Below, piece after piece: positions 1 to 8,958 of a stretch of DNA of 64,000 nt. The notes beneath the pieces are model-generated. The model saw only the letters and a program-made list of their open reading frames with translations. It made no database searches and had not been told where the DNA came from. Position 1 is the stretch's first letter, and the number at the start of each line of letters is the position of its first letter. Source of the stretch: Taklimakanibacter deserti (GTDB lineage Bacteria; Pseudomonadota; Alphaproteobacteria; Rhizobiales; Aestuariivirgaceae); the NCBI GenBank assembly GCA_003574785.1, contig QORU01000014.1:62001-126000 (forward strand). The letters are read 5' to 3'. The position numbers and the translations under genes were made by a program.

Positions 1-1
1 C

Positions 2-802
2 GCTGGGATGACCATCCTCATCATGGCAGGTGCCTTCGACCTCTCGGTGACGGCGATCATGGGGCTCGCCCCCTTGGTGGCGCTCATCTATTTCGGCGAC
101 ATGCCGGGACCGGTGATGGTGCTGGTGTCGGTCCTCGCCGGCGCTCTATGTGGCCTTGTCAACGGGCTGATCGTGACACGCGGCCGTGTCGTGCCTTTCG
201 TGGCGACCCTCGGTACGCTGTTCGCCTTCACCTCCATCGCCTACATCATCTCCAACGGCACGTCGGTCTATGTGTCCAACGCATTCGTGATGGATCTCGC
301 CGGCGGGCGCCTTTTTGACGTCATCCCCTACAGTTTCGTCATCATGCTGGTGGTTTTCCTGCTCTGTCACCTGTTCCTGCGCCACCTGCATATTGGCCGT
401 TGGATCCGCGCCGCGGGCAGCAACCTCCGCGCCGCCCATGTCAGCGGCATTGATCTCCGGCGCGTCTATCTGCTGTTGTTCGTGATGTCCGGCGTCCTGA
501 CCGGCCTCGCCGGCATTCTGTTGACCGGCTATCTCGCCTCGGCGATCGCCACCCAGGCCACGAACTACAATCTCAACGCCATCGCCGCCGTGGTGGTCGG
601 CGGCACCGCCCTTGCCGGCGGACGCGGCACTTTGCTCGGCACGGCGGCGGCAGCACTTTTGTTCGCGATGGTCAACAACGCGCTGATCCTGCTCGGCGTG
701 AGCTCTTACTACCAGTATCTGGCGACCGGCATCATTCTGATCCTGGCGCTCGTTCTGGGCCTCATCGGATTCGGCGGCCGCCTCCCCATCCGCGACAGCT
801 GA
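2..802 (+). CDS. RbsC-family sugar ABC transporter permease, 5' end cut by window
   Basis: This is an inner-membrane permease of the ribose/xylose (RbsC, BPD_transp_2) type that would form the channel of a high-affinity sugar importer. The frame is open to the window edge and the first visible residues (AGMTILIMAGAFDLSV) match the conserved motif that follows the second or third membrane helix of RbsC. The gene therefore starts upstream, and the ATG at 8 is internal. Several hydrophobic helices follow, with the family motif VVVGGTALAGGRGT near the C terminus. The next gene, on the same strand 45 bases later, is a broken sugar-phosphate isomerase-like gene, so the two probably belong to one carbohydrate operon extending to the left. 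The ATPase and binding protein must lie outside the window. The substrate cannot be told from the sequence. Confidence 0.88.
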   Translation, partial: AGMTILIMAGAFDLSVTAIMGLAPLVALIYFGDMPGPVMVLVSVLAGALCGLVNGLIVTRGRVVPFVATLGTLFAFTSIAYIISNGTSVYVSNAFVMDLAGGRLFDVIPYSFVIMLVVFLLCHLFLRHLHIGRWIRAAGSNLRAAHVSGIDLRRVYLLLFVMSGVLTGLAGILLTGYLASAIATQATNYNLNAIAAVVVGGTALAGGRGTLLGTAAAALLFAMVNNALILLGVSSYYQYLATGIILILALVLGLIGFGGRLPIRDS

Positions 803-847
803 GCTTCCATCTCCTTATGTGCCTCTCACACCGACCGGAGCCCTCAC

Positions 848-1707
848 ATGCCCAACCTTCGTTCCGACCTCGTTTTTGCCATGCCGTTCTCCAACGTGCT
901 GCATCTGCCCTTTGCCGACAAGGTCAAGGCGACGCGCCTCGCCGGCCTGCGGCAAATGACGATCCAGCCCCAGGAGGTGCTGAAGCTTGTCGCCGAGGGG
1001 CTGTCGATCGCCGACATGAAATCGATTGCCGCCGATGGCGGCATCGAGATCGGACGTCTCGACCCGCTGTGCCCATGGGTGCCTGATTGGCGTCCGACCA
1101 ACTTCGGCGCCGACTATGCCCGCGCGCACGACATCTCGCCCAAGGTGTTCTTCGATCTTTGCGACGAGCTTGGCTGCAGGTATATGAGCTTGAACGCGAC
1201 CTTCCCGGCGAGCCGCTACACGAACGAGCAGATTACTGGCTTCTATGCCGAGATCTGTCGCCAGGCCGCTGAGCATGGCGTGACCTGCGACCTCGAATGC
1301 ATCCCGATGTGGGGCGTTGTCAGCCTCGAACAGGGGTGGAAGATCCTGAAGGCCTCGGGCGCGAAGAATGGTGGATTCGTCTTCGATTGCACGCATTTCA
1401 CCCGCAGCAATCCCTCGCTCGAGACGTTGCGGCAAATTCCGGGCAACCTGTCCACTGCGTCCAGCTCTGCGACGGCCATGTCCCGCTGCGGCCGGGCGTC
1501 ACGCTGGAACTGGAATGTTTCGAGCGGCTGTGGCCGGGGGAGGGTGACTTCGCGATCTCCGCCATCCTCGACACGCTCGATGAGAGAGGCGGGCTCATGC
1601 AGATCGGGCCGGAAGTGTTCTCCGCCAGCCTGGCGACCAAGTCGGCGGAGGAGGTTGCCGACCTGTCGCGCCGGTCGCTGCTTCAGTACGAGGCCCTGAC
1701 GGCTTAG
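848..1707 (+). pseudogene. Sugar phosphate isomerase/epimerase (TIM barrel), frameshifted
   Basis: The gene starts at ATG 848 behind GGAG and reads as an AP-endonuclease-2-like sugar phosphate isomerase/epimerase to about position 1440 (ending LETLRQIPG). There the frame degenerates. The expected continuation (PVHCVQLCDG, then LELECFERLWPGEGDF) is found in the -1 frame and runs to the TAG at 1705-1707. Loss of a single base near 1441-1444, inside a short G run, joins the two parts. The combined product would be about 286 residues, normal for the family. It could be a real pseudogene, a recent mutation or a sequencing error. The stop overlaps the convergent M24 gene by four bases. It lies directly behind an RbsC-type permease, which suits catabolism of an imported sugar or polyol. 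Confidence 0.75.
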
Positions 1708-2957
1708 AACACCGCGCAGCCCGGCAGGCCGCAGGACAGCAGGCGGTCGGAAGGGAAGTTGGTGATGATCTCGCAGCCATTCTTGGTCACCACGACTTCC
1801 TCCTCGATGCGGGCCGCACCGCTTCCGTCTTCGGCGCCCTTCCACGTCTCGAGCGCGAACACCATGCCCTCCTGCAGAGGCGTGTTCTGTCCCCGGAAGC
1901 GCTTGGAGAAGATCGGGCGCTCCCACAGCGACAGGCCAACGCCATGGCCGTATTGCAGCAAGAAGGCTTCCGCCTCGTCGCGGTAACCAAATTCCTGGGC
2001 ATCGGGCCATACCGCCGCGACCTCATCGGGGGTTATGCCCGGACGGATCATGTCGATCGAGGCGCTGAGCCATTTGGAGGCGGTCTCATAGGCATCGATC
2101 TGCGCATTATTGGGCTCGCCGCAGATGAAAGTGCGGTAGTAGCAGGTGCGGTAGCCGTTGTAGGAATGCATGATGTCGAGGAAGATCATGTCTCCCGGCT
2201 GGATCATACGGTCGGAGAAGGTGTGCGAATGCGGCCGGCCGCGCTGGCCCGATACGGAATTCACGCATTCGACGCGCTCCGAGCCCATGCGGAACAGGCG
2301 GTCATTGGCGATCGCCACCAGCTCGTTTTCCTTGGTGCCGGGACGGATGGCGCGGGCGATATCGACATAGGTTGCATCGACCATGGCCGCCGCCATCTTC
2401 AAGAGCTCGATCTCGTCCGTGGTCTTGATCTCGCGCGCGTCGAGCAGCGCCTGCTGCCCGTCGACGACCTCGATGCCTTCCTTTTCCAGGGCCCGCAGCA
2501 TGCCGAGCTCCATCAGGTCGATGCCGAGCGGCTCCTTCTCGATGCCGTAATGGACCAGCGCCTTCTTGATCTGCCGGGCGAAATCGCGCTGCACGTTCAT
2601 GTGCGGCGGGATGGCGCCCTGCATGGTGGTGAGCGGTGCCGCGACATTGTCGGCGATCCAGGGCGAAGACACGCGCTTGGCCGGCGGTGCCGGGTCCCAC
2701 AGGAAGGGCGATCCTTCGACCGGGCACAGCGCATAGCGGATGAACTTGTCGCGCGCCCATTCGCCGATATGGGTGGCGGTCACATAGCGGATATTGTCGA
2801 AGTTGAAGCACAGCACGGCGCCGAGGCCGGCATGCCTGATCGCCTTCTGGGCGCGGGCGAGGCGGTCCTTGGAGAGCCGGCTGTAATTGACGCCTTGCTC
2901 CCAGTCCTTCGCCATTTGTCCCCAGGACGCCGTGGAATGAGGGCTGTTGTATTTCAT
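1704..2957 (-). CDS. M24 family (Xaa-Pro dipeptidase/creatinase fold) hydrolase
   Basis: This 417-residue protein has the two-domain creatinase/prolidase layout: an N-terminal creatinase-like domain (about 1-170) and a C-terminal pita-bread domain. The start was set at ATG 2957 (MKYNSPHS) because upstream sequence in frame has no family resemblance. Four of the five usual metal ligands are visible: D261 (FLDIMHS), H338 (YGHGVG), E370 (FALETW) and a Glu in ARIEEEVV near 386. The second Asp of the canonical motif is replaced by Cys272 (NGYRTCYYRTF), so the dinuclear site is altered. The gene ends the minus-strand operon that starts with E1alpha, 43 bases after E2. A peptidase, lyase or amidinohydrolase role is possible; members of this fold include prolidase, creatinase and the DMSP lyase DddP. 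The substrate is unknown. Confidence 0.8.
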   Translation of the reverse strand: MKYNSPHSTASWGQMAKDWEQGVNYSRLSKDRLARAQKAIRHAGLGAVLCFNFDNIRYVTATHIGEWARDKFIRYALCPVEGSPFLWDPAPPAKRVSSPWIADNVAAPLTTMQGAIPPHMNVQRDFARQIKKALVHYGIEKEPLGIDLMELGMLRALEKEGIEVVDGQQALLDAREIKTTDEIELLKMAAAMVDATYVDIARAIRPGTKENELVAIANDRLFRMGSERVECVNSVSGQRGRPHSHTFSDRMIQPGDMIFLDIMHSYNGYRTCYYRTFICGEPNNAQIDAYETASKWLSASIDMIRPGITPDEVAAVWPDAQEFGYRDEAEAFLLQYGHGVGLSLWERPIFSKRFRGQNTPLQEGMVFALETWKGAEDGSGAARIEEEVVVTKNGCEIITNFPSDRLLSCGLPGCAVF

Positions 2958-3000
2958 AGACTGGGGCTCCTCCGCCTTCGTTTCATATGCTGCGAACGGA

Positions 3001-4254
3001 TCAGGCGAGCTCGGCCGCCCAATCGCGCTCCTCGATGATGGTTTTGAGGTGTGACAGGAACGCCGCCGAATAGGCGCCGTCGAAGGCACGGTGATCGAAG
3101 CTCTGGCCGACCATGCCGGTGAGCCGCGGCGCGACGAAGGCGCCCTGCGGTGTCTCCACCACCGCCGGGCGGAGCCGGATCGCATCGCTCGACAGGATGG
3201 CGACTTGCGGCGCATTGATGATCGGGGCCGTGAAGGCGGTGCCGAAAGCGCCGTTGTTGGACAGCGAATAGGTGCCGTCGGCAAAATCATCGCTCGTCAA
3301 TTTGCCGCCGCGGGCCTTGTCGACTTGCCGGCCGATGGCCTTGGCGAGACCGGGGAGCGTAAGGTCATCGGCATTGCGCACCACGGGGACGACAAGCCCG
3401 TTATGCGACAGGTCGACGGCGATGCCGAGATTGATCTGCGACGCCAAGGTCAGCGAGTCGCTGGTGAGCTGGGCATTGATCTGCGGGAATTTCCGCAATG
3501 CGATGCAGGCGGCGCGCGCGATGAAGGGCAGATAGGTCAGGGAAAATCCAGTCGCGGCCTTGAACTTTTCCTTGGCCTTGGAGCGAGCGGTTTCGACGCC
3601 GGTGAAATCGACCTCGATGGCCTGGAAGACATGCGGGATGGTCTGCCAGTTCTTCTGAAGGCGCTCGCCGGTGCGCTTGCGAATGGTATTGAGCTGGAAG
3701 ACGCCGCCGGGCGACGGCAAGGCAGGCGAGGCCGCCACTGGAGCCGCAGCCAATGCCGTGCGCACGTCGCTTTGCGAAATCTTGGCGCGTCCGGCATTGG
3801 AAACGGTCATGGCGATCGCTTCGACATCAAGCCCGTTCTGGGCGATCAGCCGGCGGGCCAGGGGGGTGATGCGCACACCTTGCGGCCCCTTCGCCCTCCC
3901 GTAGATTTCCTGAGGGGTCGAAACCTCTTCGAAGGGGGACCGCATCGCCGCGGGCTCATGCCTTGCGGGGGGAAGGGCAGGGGCGGCTTTCGGTGATTCG
4001 ACGGCAGTCTTTCCGCCGTCGGCGCCGATCACCGCCACGATGGCGCCGACCTTGGCGACCTCGCCGGCCTTGACGCGGATTTGCCCCAGCTTGCCGGCGG
4101 CGATCGCTTGCACCTCCATGGTGACCTTGTCGGTTTCGATCTCGAACAGATTGTCGCCTTCCCTGACCTCGTCGCCCTCCGACTTGAGCCAGGCCACGAT
4201 CTTGCCTTCGGCAACGGTCTCGCCGAGCTGCGGCATCAGGACGTCGATGCTCAT
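3001..4254 (-). CDS. Dihydrolipoamide acyltransferase E2 of a 2-oxoacid/acetoin dehydrogenase complex
   Basis: This is the E2 core of a 2-oxo-acid dehydrogenase-type complex, which transfers the acyl group from E1-bound ThDP to CoA through lipoate. An N-terminal lipoyl domain occupies residues 1-78, with the lipoylated Lys at 43 in ETDKVTMEV. A linker and peripheral-subunit-binding domain follow (VRITPLARRLIAQNGLDV), then the catalytic acetyltransferase domain with the C-terminal active-site motif DHRAFDGA. At 417 residues with one lipoyl domain it is typical. The start overlaps the E1beta stop by four bases (ATGA), so the two are translationally coupled. No E3 (dihydrolipoamide dehydrogenase) is encoded nearby; the complex probably uses a shared E3. 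Acetoin, pyruvate and branched-chain 2-oxoacids are all possible substrates. Confidence 0.9.
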   Translation of the reverse strand: MSIDVLMPQLGETVAEGKIVAWLKSEGDEVREGDNLFEIETDKVTMEVQAIAAGKLGQIRVKAGEVAKVGAIVAVIGADGGKTAVESPKAAPALPPARHEPAAMRSPFEEVSTPQEIYGRAKGPQGVRITPLARRLIAQNGLDVEAIAMTVSNAGRAKISQSDVRTALAAAPVAASPALPSPGGVFQLNTIRKRTGERLQKNWQTIPHVFQAIEVDFTGVETARSKAKEKFKAATGFSLTYLPFIARAACIALRKFPQINAQLTSDSLTLASQINLGIAVDLSHNGLVVPVVRNADDLTLPGLAKAIGRQVDKARGGKLTSDDFADGTYSLSNNGAFGTAFTAPIINAPQVAILSSDAIRLRPAVVETPQGAFVAPRLTGMVGQSFDHRAFDGAYSAAFLSHLKTIIEERDWAAELA

Positions 4255-5240
4255 CTTGCCGATCCGTTCATGACGCGCGCGATGCGCTCGACGATGCGCG
4301 GTGCGTTGGGCAGCGCCAGGTCCTCGAGGTGGTCGGCGGCCGGCAGCGGAATATGTGGCGTGGTGATGCGCACGATCGGCCCGTCGAGGTCCCAGAAGGC
4401 TTCATCGGCCACGATCGAGGCGATCTCGGCGCCCCAGCCGCACAGACGTGGATTCTCCTCGACGGTGAACAGCCGGCCGGTCTTGGCGACCGAGCTCAGG
4501 ATCGTATTGGTGTCGAGCGGCACGAGCGAGCGCACATCGATGACCTCGCAGTCGATGCCATGCTCGGCGGCGAGCGTCTGCGCGGCCTCGAGCGCTCGCG
4601 GCACCATGAGGGCCAGCGCCACGATGGTGGCATCCTTGCCCGGCCGCAGGATCTTCGCCGTTCCGAGCGTGTCGACGATCTCGCCCTCCGGAACCTCGCC
4701 TTTCACCGCATAGAGCGACTTGTGCTCGTGAAAGATCACCGGATTGTCGTCGCGCACGGCGGCCGCCATGAGGCCGATGACATCGACCGGCGAGGAGGGC
4801 GCCACGACCTTGAGGCCGGGGATCATCATCGTCCAGTTCTCGATCGACTGCGAGTGCTGCGCACCGAAGCGCGCGCCGCCGCCATTGCCGGTCCGCACGA
4901 CGAGCGGGCAGCCGAGCTGGCCGGCGGTCATGTAGCGCAGCTTGGGGAATTCGTTGGCGATGAAGTCGAAGCACACGGCGGCGAAGTCGGAGAACATGAT
5001 CTCGGCGATCGGCCGGAGACCGGTCATCGCGGCCCCCATCGCGGCGCCCAGGATCGCCTGTTCGGAGATCGGCGTATCGCGCACGCGCAAGCCCCCGAAC
5101 TGTTCGTAAAGACCGACCGTCGCCTTGAACACGCCGCCGGCCTTGGCCACATCCTCGCCAAGGAACACGACTTTCGTGTCGCGCTCCATTTCCTGTGCGA
5201 TGGCACGTGTGACTGCGTCGCGATAGGTCAGTTCCGCCAC
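4251..5240 (-). CDS. ThDP-dependent dehydrogenase E1 component, beta subunit
   Basis: This is the beta subunit of an acetoin/pyruvate dehydrogenase-type E1, which forms an alpha2beta2 tetramer with the next gene upstream. The chosen start is GTG 5240 (then AELTYRDAVTRAIAQEM), which has GGAGG six bases before it and overlaps the end of E1alpha by 13 bases. Longer in-frame starts add sequence unlike the family. The 329-residue product carries the transketolase pyrimidine-binding motif (FLGEDVAKAGG, then RVRDTPISEQA) and the C-terminal transketolase domain (TVEENPRLCGWGAEIAS). Neighbour order E1alpha-E1beta-E2 is the standard one. The sequence does not distinguish acetoin from 2-oxoacid substrates. 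Confidence 0.9.
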   Translation of the reverse strand: MAELTYRDAVTRAIAQEMERDTKVVFLGEDVAKAGGVFKATVGLYEQFGGLRVRDTPISEQAILGAAMGAAMTGLRPIAEIMFSDFAAVCFDFIANEFPKLRYMTAGQLGCPLVVRTGNGGGARFGAQHSQSIENWTMMIPGLKVVAPSSPVDVIGLMAAAVRDDNPVIFHEHKSLYAVKGEVPEGEIVDTLGTAKILRPGKDATIVALALMVPRALEAAQTLAAEHGIDCEVIDVRSLVPLDTNTILSSVAKTGRLFTVEENPRLCGWGAEIASIVADEAFWDLDGPIVRITTPHIPLPAADHLEDLALPNAPRIVERIARVMNGSAR

Positions 5241-6256
5241 GACCAGCCTCCATCGGCATAGACATCGGCGGTGAGCTGGTCGACTGGCGCCGGGGGAGCC
5301 GCCTTGCAGGCCTCGGTCGCGGCGTCCACTTTGCGCTTGCTCTCGGCTTCGATGGCGGCGATCTGCTCCTGGCTTATTCCGAACTCGAGGAGGCGCTTGC
5401 GGTAGAGCTTGATGGGGTCCTTCTCCAGCCATCTCTCCAGCTCACCGGGCGGACGGTATTTCGCCGGATCGGCGCGCGAATGACCGGAATGGCGGTAGGT
5501 GAGGCACTCGATCAGCGAGGGTCCTCCGCCGGAGCGTGCCTTGGCGAAGGCCTGGAGTGCCGTGCGATGGACCGCATCGGCATCGTTGCCGTCGATGATG
5601 ATACGCTCGAGCCCATAGGCCGAGGCCCGATCGGCCGCCGGATGCTCGACGGCGGTCACCTCGCCGATCGGCGTATATTCCATGTAGAGGTTGTTTTCGC
5701 AGATGAAGACAACCGGCAGCTTCCAGACCGCGGCGAAATTGAGCGCTTCATGGAAGGCGCCGATATTGGTGGTACCGTCGCCGAAGAAGCAGACCGACAC
5801 GTCCTTGTCGCCGAGATATTGCGCGCGCCAGGCCGCACCGCAGGCGATGGGCAAATGCGCGCCGATGATGGCATAGGAGCCCATCACGCCATGTTCGGCC
5901 GATGTCAGATGCATCGAGCCGCCCTTGCCGCGCATCAGTCCGTTGTCGCGCAGCATGAGCTCGCCGAGAACCTTTTCCATGGAGACGCCGCGCGCCAATG
6001 TGTGAGCATGCCCGCGATAGGTGCAAAACGACTTGTCGCCGGGCTGCATGGCCGTCGCCACGCCCGCCGCGACCGCTTCCTGCCCGAGCGAGAGATGGCT
6101 GGTGCCCTTGATCAGATTTTGGAAGAAGAGGTCGTTGGCGCGCTTTTCGCAGTCGCGGATTTCGACCTGCAGACGGAAGATTTCCAGGCGGACATCCTGG
6201 CCGATATCGTCATTGGCCAAATGCTCGGTTGAAACAACTTTCGTTTTTGATGCCAT
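5228..6256 (-). CDS. ThDP-dependent dehydrogenase E1 component, alpha subunit
   Basis: This is the alpha subunit of an acetoin/pyruvate dehydrogenase-type E1, which decarboxylates or cleaves its substrate on ThDP. ATG 6256 (MASKTKVV) was chosen over a longer in-frame start because the extension has no family resemblance; the ribosome site is weak. The product is 342 residues. The ThDP/Mg motif is clear (FFGDGTTN, ending at ENN), and the conserved YRGHAH and GKGGSMHL motifs are present. It is the first gene of the operon E1alpha-E1beta-E2-M24 and is divergent from the SDR gene at 6460. Resemblance to AcoA together with a butanediol-dehydrogenase-like gene at 15.8 kb makes acetoin a candidate substrate, but this is inference. 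Confidence 0.9.
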   Translation of the reverse strand: MASKTKVVSTEHLANDDIGQDVRLEIFRLQVEIRDCEKRANDLFFQNLIKGTSHLSLGQEAVAAGVATAMQPGDKSFCTYRGHAHTLARGVSMEKVLGELMLRDNGLMRGKGGSMHLTSAEHGVMGSYAIIGAHLPIACGAAWRAQYLGDKDVSVCFFGDGTTNIGAFHEALNFAAVWKLPVVFICENNLYMEYTPIGEVTAVEHPAADRASAYGLERIIIDGNDADAVHRTALQAFAKARSGGGPSLIECLTYRHSGHSRADPAKYRPPGELERWLEKDPIKLYRKRLLEFGISQEQIAAIEAESKRKVDAATEACKAAPPAPVDQLTADVYADGGWSWRN

Positions 6257-6459
6257 TTGGTGACGTCCGTTCCCCGCTTGTCGCGGACCATGCCAAAGTC
6301 GCATGGTCAAATCGCCTCAAAAGATTCTCAATTTGGACATCGATTTGCGACGGGCGAGGGGGCCACCCCATTGCTCATTCTGGATAAATTTGATCTTTCG
6401 GTACCCGCATAACTGTGTTTGAAGGTCCTGCGACCGGCTCGAGGAGGAAGGAAAAAAGG
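6257..6459. promoter_or_regulatory. Divergent promoter region between E1alpha operon and SDR gene
   Basis: This 203-base non-coding stretch separates two divergent operons and must hold both promoters. It contains an inverted repeat CAAATCG (6308-6314) and CGATTTG (6341-6347), and on the minus strand TTGAGAATC (around 6323-6331), a motif related to one seen near doxX. The plus-strand ribosome site GAGGAGGAAGG lies just before ATG 6460. No regulator gene is adjacent, so the controlling protein is unknown. Confidence 0.4.
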
Positions 6460-7179
6460 ATGGGCAAACTTGACGGCAAGATCGCGCTCGTGACGGGCGC
6501 CGCACAGGGAATCGGCCGCGCGGTGGCGGAACTTTTCGCAGAGGAGGGTGCCACCGTCTATGCGGGCGACGTCAAGCCCGTCGCCGCCGCACAGCGGATC
6601 ACGCCGGTCACGCTCGACGTGACCAGCGCGAAGGGCTGGGCAAGCGCCGTCGATACGATCGTGGCGAAGCATGGCAAGCTCGATATTCTCATCAATAATG
6701 CCGGTATCGTGCGCGCCTACGGCCAGGTGCTCGACACCGAGCTTGACGATTTCACCACTGTGGTTTCAGTCAACCTGACCGGGACATTCATCGGCATGAA
6801 GGCGGCCATCCCCGCCATGCGCAAGGCCGGCAAGGGCTCGATCGTGAATTTCTCCTCGATCTGGGGCAATGTTGGCGTCGGCGGTGCTGCCGCCTACAGC
6901 GCCGGCAAGGGTGGGGTGCGCAACCTCACCAAAAACGCCGCCGTCAGCTATGCGGCGGAGAACATCAGGGTGAATTCGGTCCATCCGGGACTGATCCGCA
7001 CGCCGCTGGTCGAAGCCCAATCGGACGAGATGAATGCCGGCATCATCGCGGCGACGCCGATGGGGCGCATGGGCACCCCGCGCGAGGTCGCCAATGTTTG
7101 TCTTTTCCTCGCCAGCGACGATTCCTCCTTCGTGACCGGCAGCGAGCTGGTTGTCGACGGCGGCTATCTCGCGCAGTGA
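6460..7179 (+). CDS. SDR family NAD(P)-dependent oxidoreductase
   Basis: This is a classical short-chain dehydrogenase of 239 residues. The cofactor-binding motif TGAAQGIG is at 12-19, NNAG at 79-82, and the catalytic residues are Ser132/133, Tyr146 and Lys150 (YSAGK). The C terminus has the usual [16 protein letters not shown] 6460 follows a strong GAGGAGGAAGG. It is divergent from the E1/E2 operon and is followed 23 bases later by a small cupin gene, probably in the same transcript. It likely oxidises a secondary alcohol, sugar or polyol in the pathway of region 1, but the substrate is not evident. Confidence 0.9.
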   Translation: MGKLDGKIALVTGAAQGIGRAVAELFAEEGATVYAGDVKPVAAAQRITPVTLDVTSAKGWASAVDTIVAKHGKLDILINNAGIVRAYGQVLDTELDDFTTVVSVNLTGTFIGMKAAIPAMRKAGKGSIVNFSSIWGNVGVGGAAAYSAGKGGVRNLTKNAAVSYAAENIRVNSVHPGLIRTPLVEAQSDEMNAGIIAATPMGRMGTPREVANVCLFLASDDSSFVTGSELVVDGGYLAQ

Positions 7180-7202
7180 CGGTCACAGAGAGGATAAACA
7201 CC

Positions 7203-7595
7203 ATGAATGTCATGAATGCCAAGGTTGAGCCGACCATCGAGCATGGCGGCACGTGCCATACTTATTTTATGATCCCGAAAGAGGCGATGCGTACCGAAAC
7301 CGATGGCTCTTACCTCGAATATGTCGCAGAGTTCGAGATTGCGGCAGGCTCGCATCTCGAGCCGCACCGTCACGATACGCATGAATTCTACTATGTGCTC
7401 AAAGGCAAGGCTCTCATGCAGATTGGCGCCGACAAGCGTGAAGTGACGCCGGGCGACCTCATCCATATTCCAGCGAACGAAGTGCACTCGATTGCGCCGG
7501 TTGGCGGCCCGGTGCGCTGCCTCGCTTTCGCCGCGAGCTTCCTGCCGCCGGGTGGTGCCGGGACGGAAGCGGAGAAAGCCGAATTGCCGACCTGA
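7203..7595 (+). CDS. Small cupin-domain protein
   Basis: This is a single-domain cupin of 130 residues, starting at ATG 7203 behind AGAGAGGA. The two cupin motifs are visible: motif 1 with metal-binding His and Glu (PHRHDTHEFYYVLKGKA) and motif 2 (GDLIHIPANEVHSI). It may be a small isomerase, a dioxygenase-like enzyme or a sugar-binding protein. It shares a transcript with the SDR gene and is followed by a strong bidirectional hairpin, so it ends this operon. The function within the pathway is unknown. Confidence 0.85.
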   Translation: MNVMNAKVEPTIEHGGTCHTYFMIPKEAMRTETDGSYLEYVAEFEIAAGSHLEPHRHDTHEFYYVLKGKALMQIGADKREVTPGDLIHIPANEVHSIAPVGGPVRCLAFAASFLPPGGAGTEAEKAELPT

Positions 7596-7621
7596 TGAAT
7601 GCCATCACCCAAGGATTGCCT

Positions 7622-7654
7622 AGGTGCGGGCCTGACGAAGCCAGGCCCGCACCT
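7622..7654. terminator. Strong bidirectional hairpin terminator
   Basis: A perfect 13-base inverted repeat (AGGTGCGGGCCTG at 7622-7634 and its complement at 7642-7654) encloses a 7-base loop. It lies between the ends of the convergent cupin and binding-protein genes. The stem is GC-rich without a clear T run, typical of intrinsic terminators serving both strands in GC-rich genomes. Confidence 0.8.
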
Positions 7655-7655
7655 G

Positions 7656-8804
7656 TCACTTGGGATAGTCCACGCTGAAGGTCGAGGGATCGTAGTCCGG
7701 CCCGAGTCCGGTTGAGAGAATCAAGTCGTTCGGCCGGTCAAGCCGTGCGTAATCCTCCACCCAACGGTCAGCCTTCACCGAAGCGGTTTCATCACCTTTG
7801 GAAACCGCGATATCCGCGTTCACCTCATACTGCTTGGGTACCGGCGTTCCGGCGAGCACCTTCAGTGCGACAGCTACAGACACGCCGCCCATTGCCGGCG
7901 GATAGTCGAAGCTCATGACCGGTACCTTGTGCTGCACGGCGAGCTTCACACAGCCATTCAGATCGGCGCATGTGATCGGCGGAATCTTGCCATCGGCCCA
8001 ACCTGCCTCGACAAATGCCTCGAGGGCGCCTGAGCCCTGCAGCCCCGAGTCGTTCCATACCCCGTTGATCTGATCACCATATTTCTGGATCATCGCGGCC
8101 ATGACCTGCTTGCCCTTTGCAGGACTCCAGTCGGAATATTGCACGTCGAGGATCCTGATATCCGGGAACTCGGCAAAGACCTGCTTGGCTGCGGCGATGC
8201 GAAGCTCGGCAGGACTGGCGCCGGCAATGCCTCCGATCATGATGATGTTGCCTTTTCCGCCCATCCGCTCGGCCATCCATTGCGCCATGGTGCGGCCGAG
8301 CGCCTGATCCGAAGCGGTAACGAAGGAGACGTAGTTATCGCCGGATACACGACGGTCCACCAGGACAACGGGCACGCCTTGGTCCATCGCCTGCGAGACG
8401 ATGGGATCGAGAGCCTGCGCTGTGGCTGGAGATACGATCAGAAGATCCACCTGGCGCTGCAACAGGTCCTGCACGTCGGATACCTGCTTGGCAGGGTCGT
8501 CATTAGCGTCGGTAATGATGAGTTGTTTGATCTTGTCCTTATTGTCGGCCGCGGCTTTCTCGATGGAATGCAGGAGGCCGACGCGCCAGATATTGGAGAT
8601 CGAGGCATTCGAAAAGCCAATGACGAAAGGGCCGTCCTTCTTGTATTTCGATGTGTCGACATATTCGAGATCACGGCTTGCCCATAGAAGCGTGCGAGGC
8701 TTTCCTTTGTATCCGTCTTTATTCTCATCCGCCGAAGCGTACGATACGGCCATCAACATGCTCGAGAGCAATGCCAAAACTTTGAGAGTCTTTGCAGTTC
8801 TCAT
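7656..8804 (-). CDS. RbsB-type periplasmic sugar-binding protein
   Basis: This is a periplasmic substrate-binding protein of the ribose/LacI (Peripla_BP_4) family. ATG 8804 is preferred over GTG 8810 because AGGAGG lies five bases before the ATG. The 382-residue product begins with a Sec signal peptide (residues 1 to about 27, ending SYASA). The mature protein has typical family motifs such as VIGFSNASISNIWR, the segment DLLIVSPATAQAL, and PVVLVDRR. It is the last gene of a minus-strand importer operon (binding protein, permease, ATPase, permease, binding protein) and is separated by 154 bases from the permease before it. The ligand is not evident from the sequence. Confidence 0.88.
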   Translation of the reverse strand: MRTAKTLKVLALLSSMLMAVSYASADENKDGYKGKPRTLLWASRDLEYVDTSKYKKDGPFVIGFSNASISNIWRVGLLHSIEKAAADNKDKIKQLIITDANDDPAKQVSDVQDLLQRQVDLLIVSPATAQALDPIVSQAMDQGVPVVLVDRRVSGDNYVSFVTASDQALGRTMAQWMAERMGGKGNIIMIGGIAGASPAELRIAAAKQVFAEFPDIRILDVQYSDWSPAKGKQVMAAMIQKYGDQINGVWNDSGLQGSGALEAFVEAGWADGKIPPITCADLNGCVKLAVQHKVPVMSFDYPPAMGGVSVAVALKVLAGTPVPKQYEVNADIAVSKGDETASVKADRWVEDYARLDRPNDLILSTGLGPDYDPSTFSVDYPK

Positions 8805-8958
8805 TCCCACCTCCTGTCGGGATGCCCAAATTCTCGGCTATTCACGCGACGGCAAAACGCCCCCTTTCCGTCACGTAGCGGTGTCTAGGGTAACAGGCGC
8901 AGTGTCGCCGTCCGCTGTCATTATGTTCAGAATGGGAGTCCTGCGGTGAGGTACCTTG

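Noticed and set aside
1944..3038. Long plus-strand open frame of 364 codons opposite the M24 gene
   Set aside because: It is a shadow of a real gene in GC-rich DNA: Arg/Gly/Asp-rich, no family features, no ribosome site, and it runs across the end of the opposite gene.
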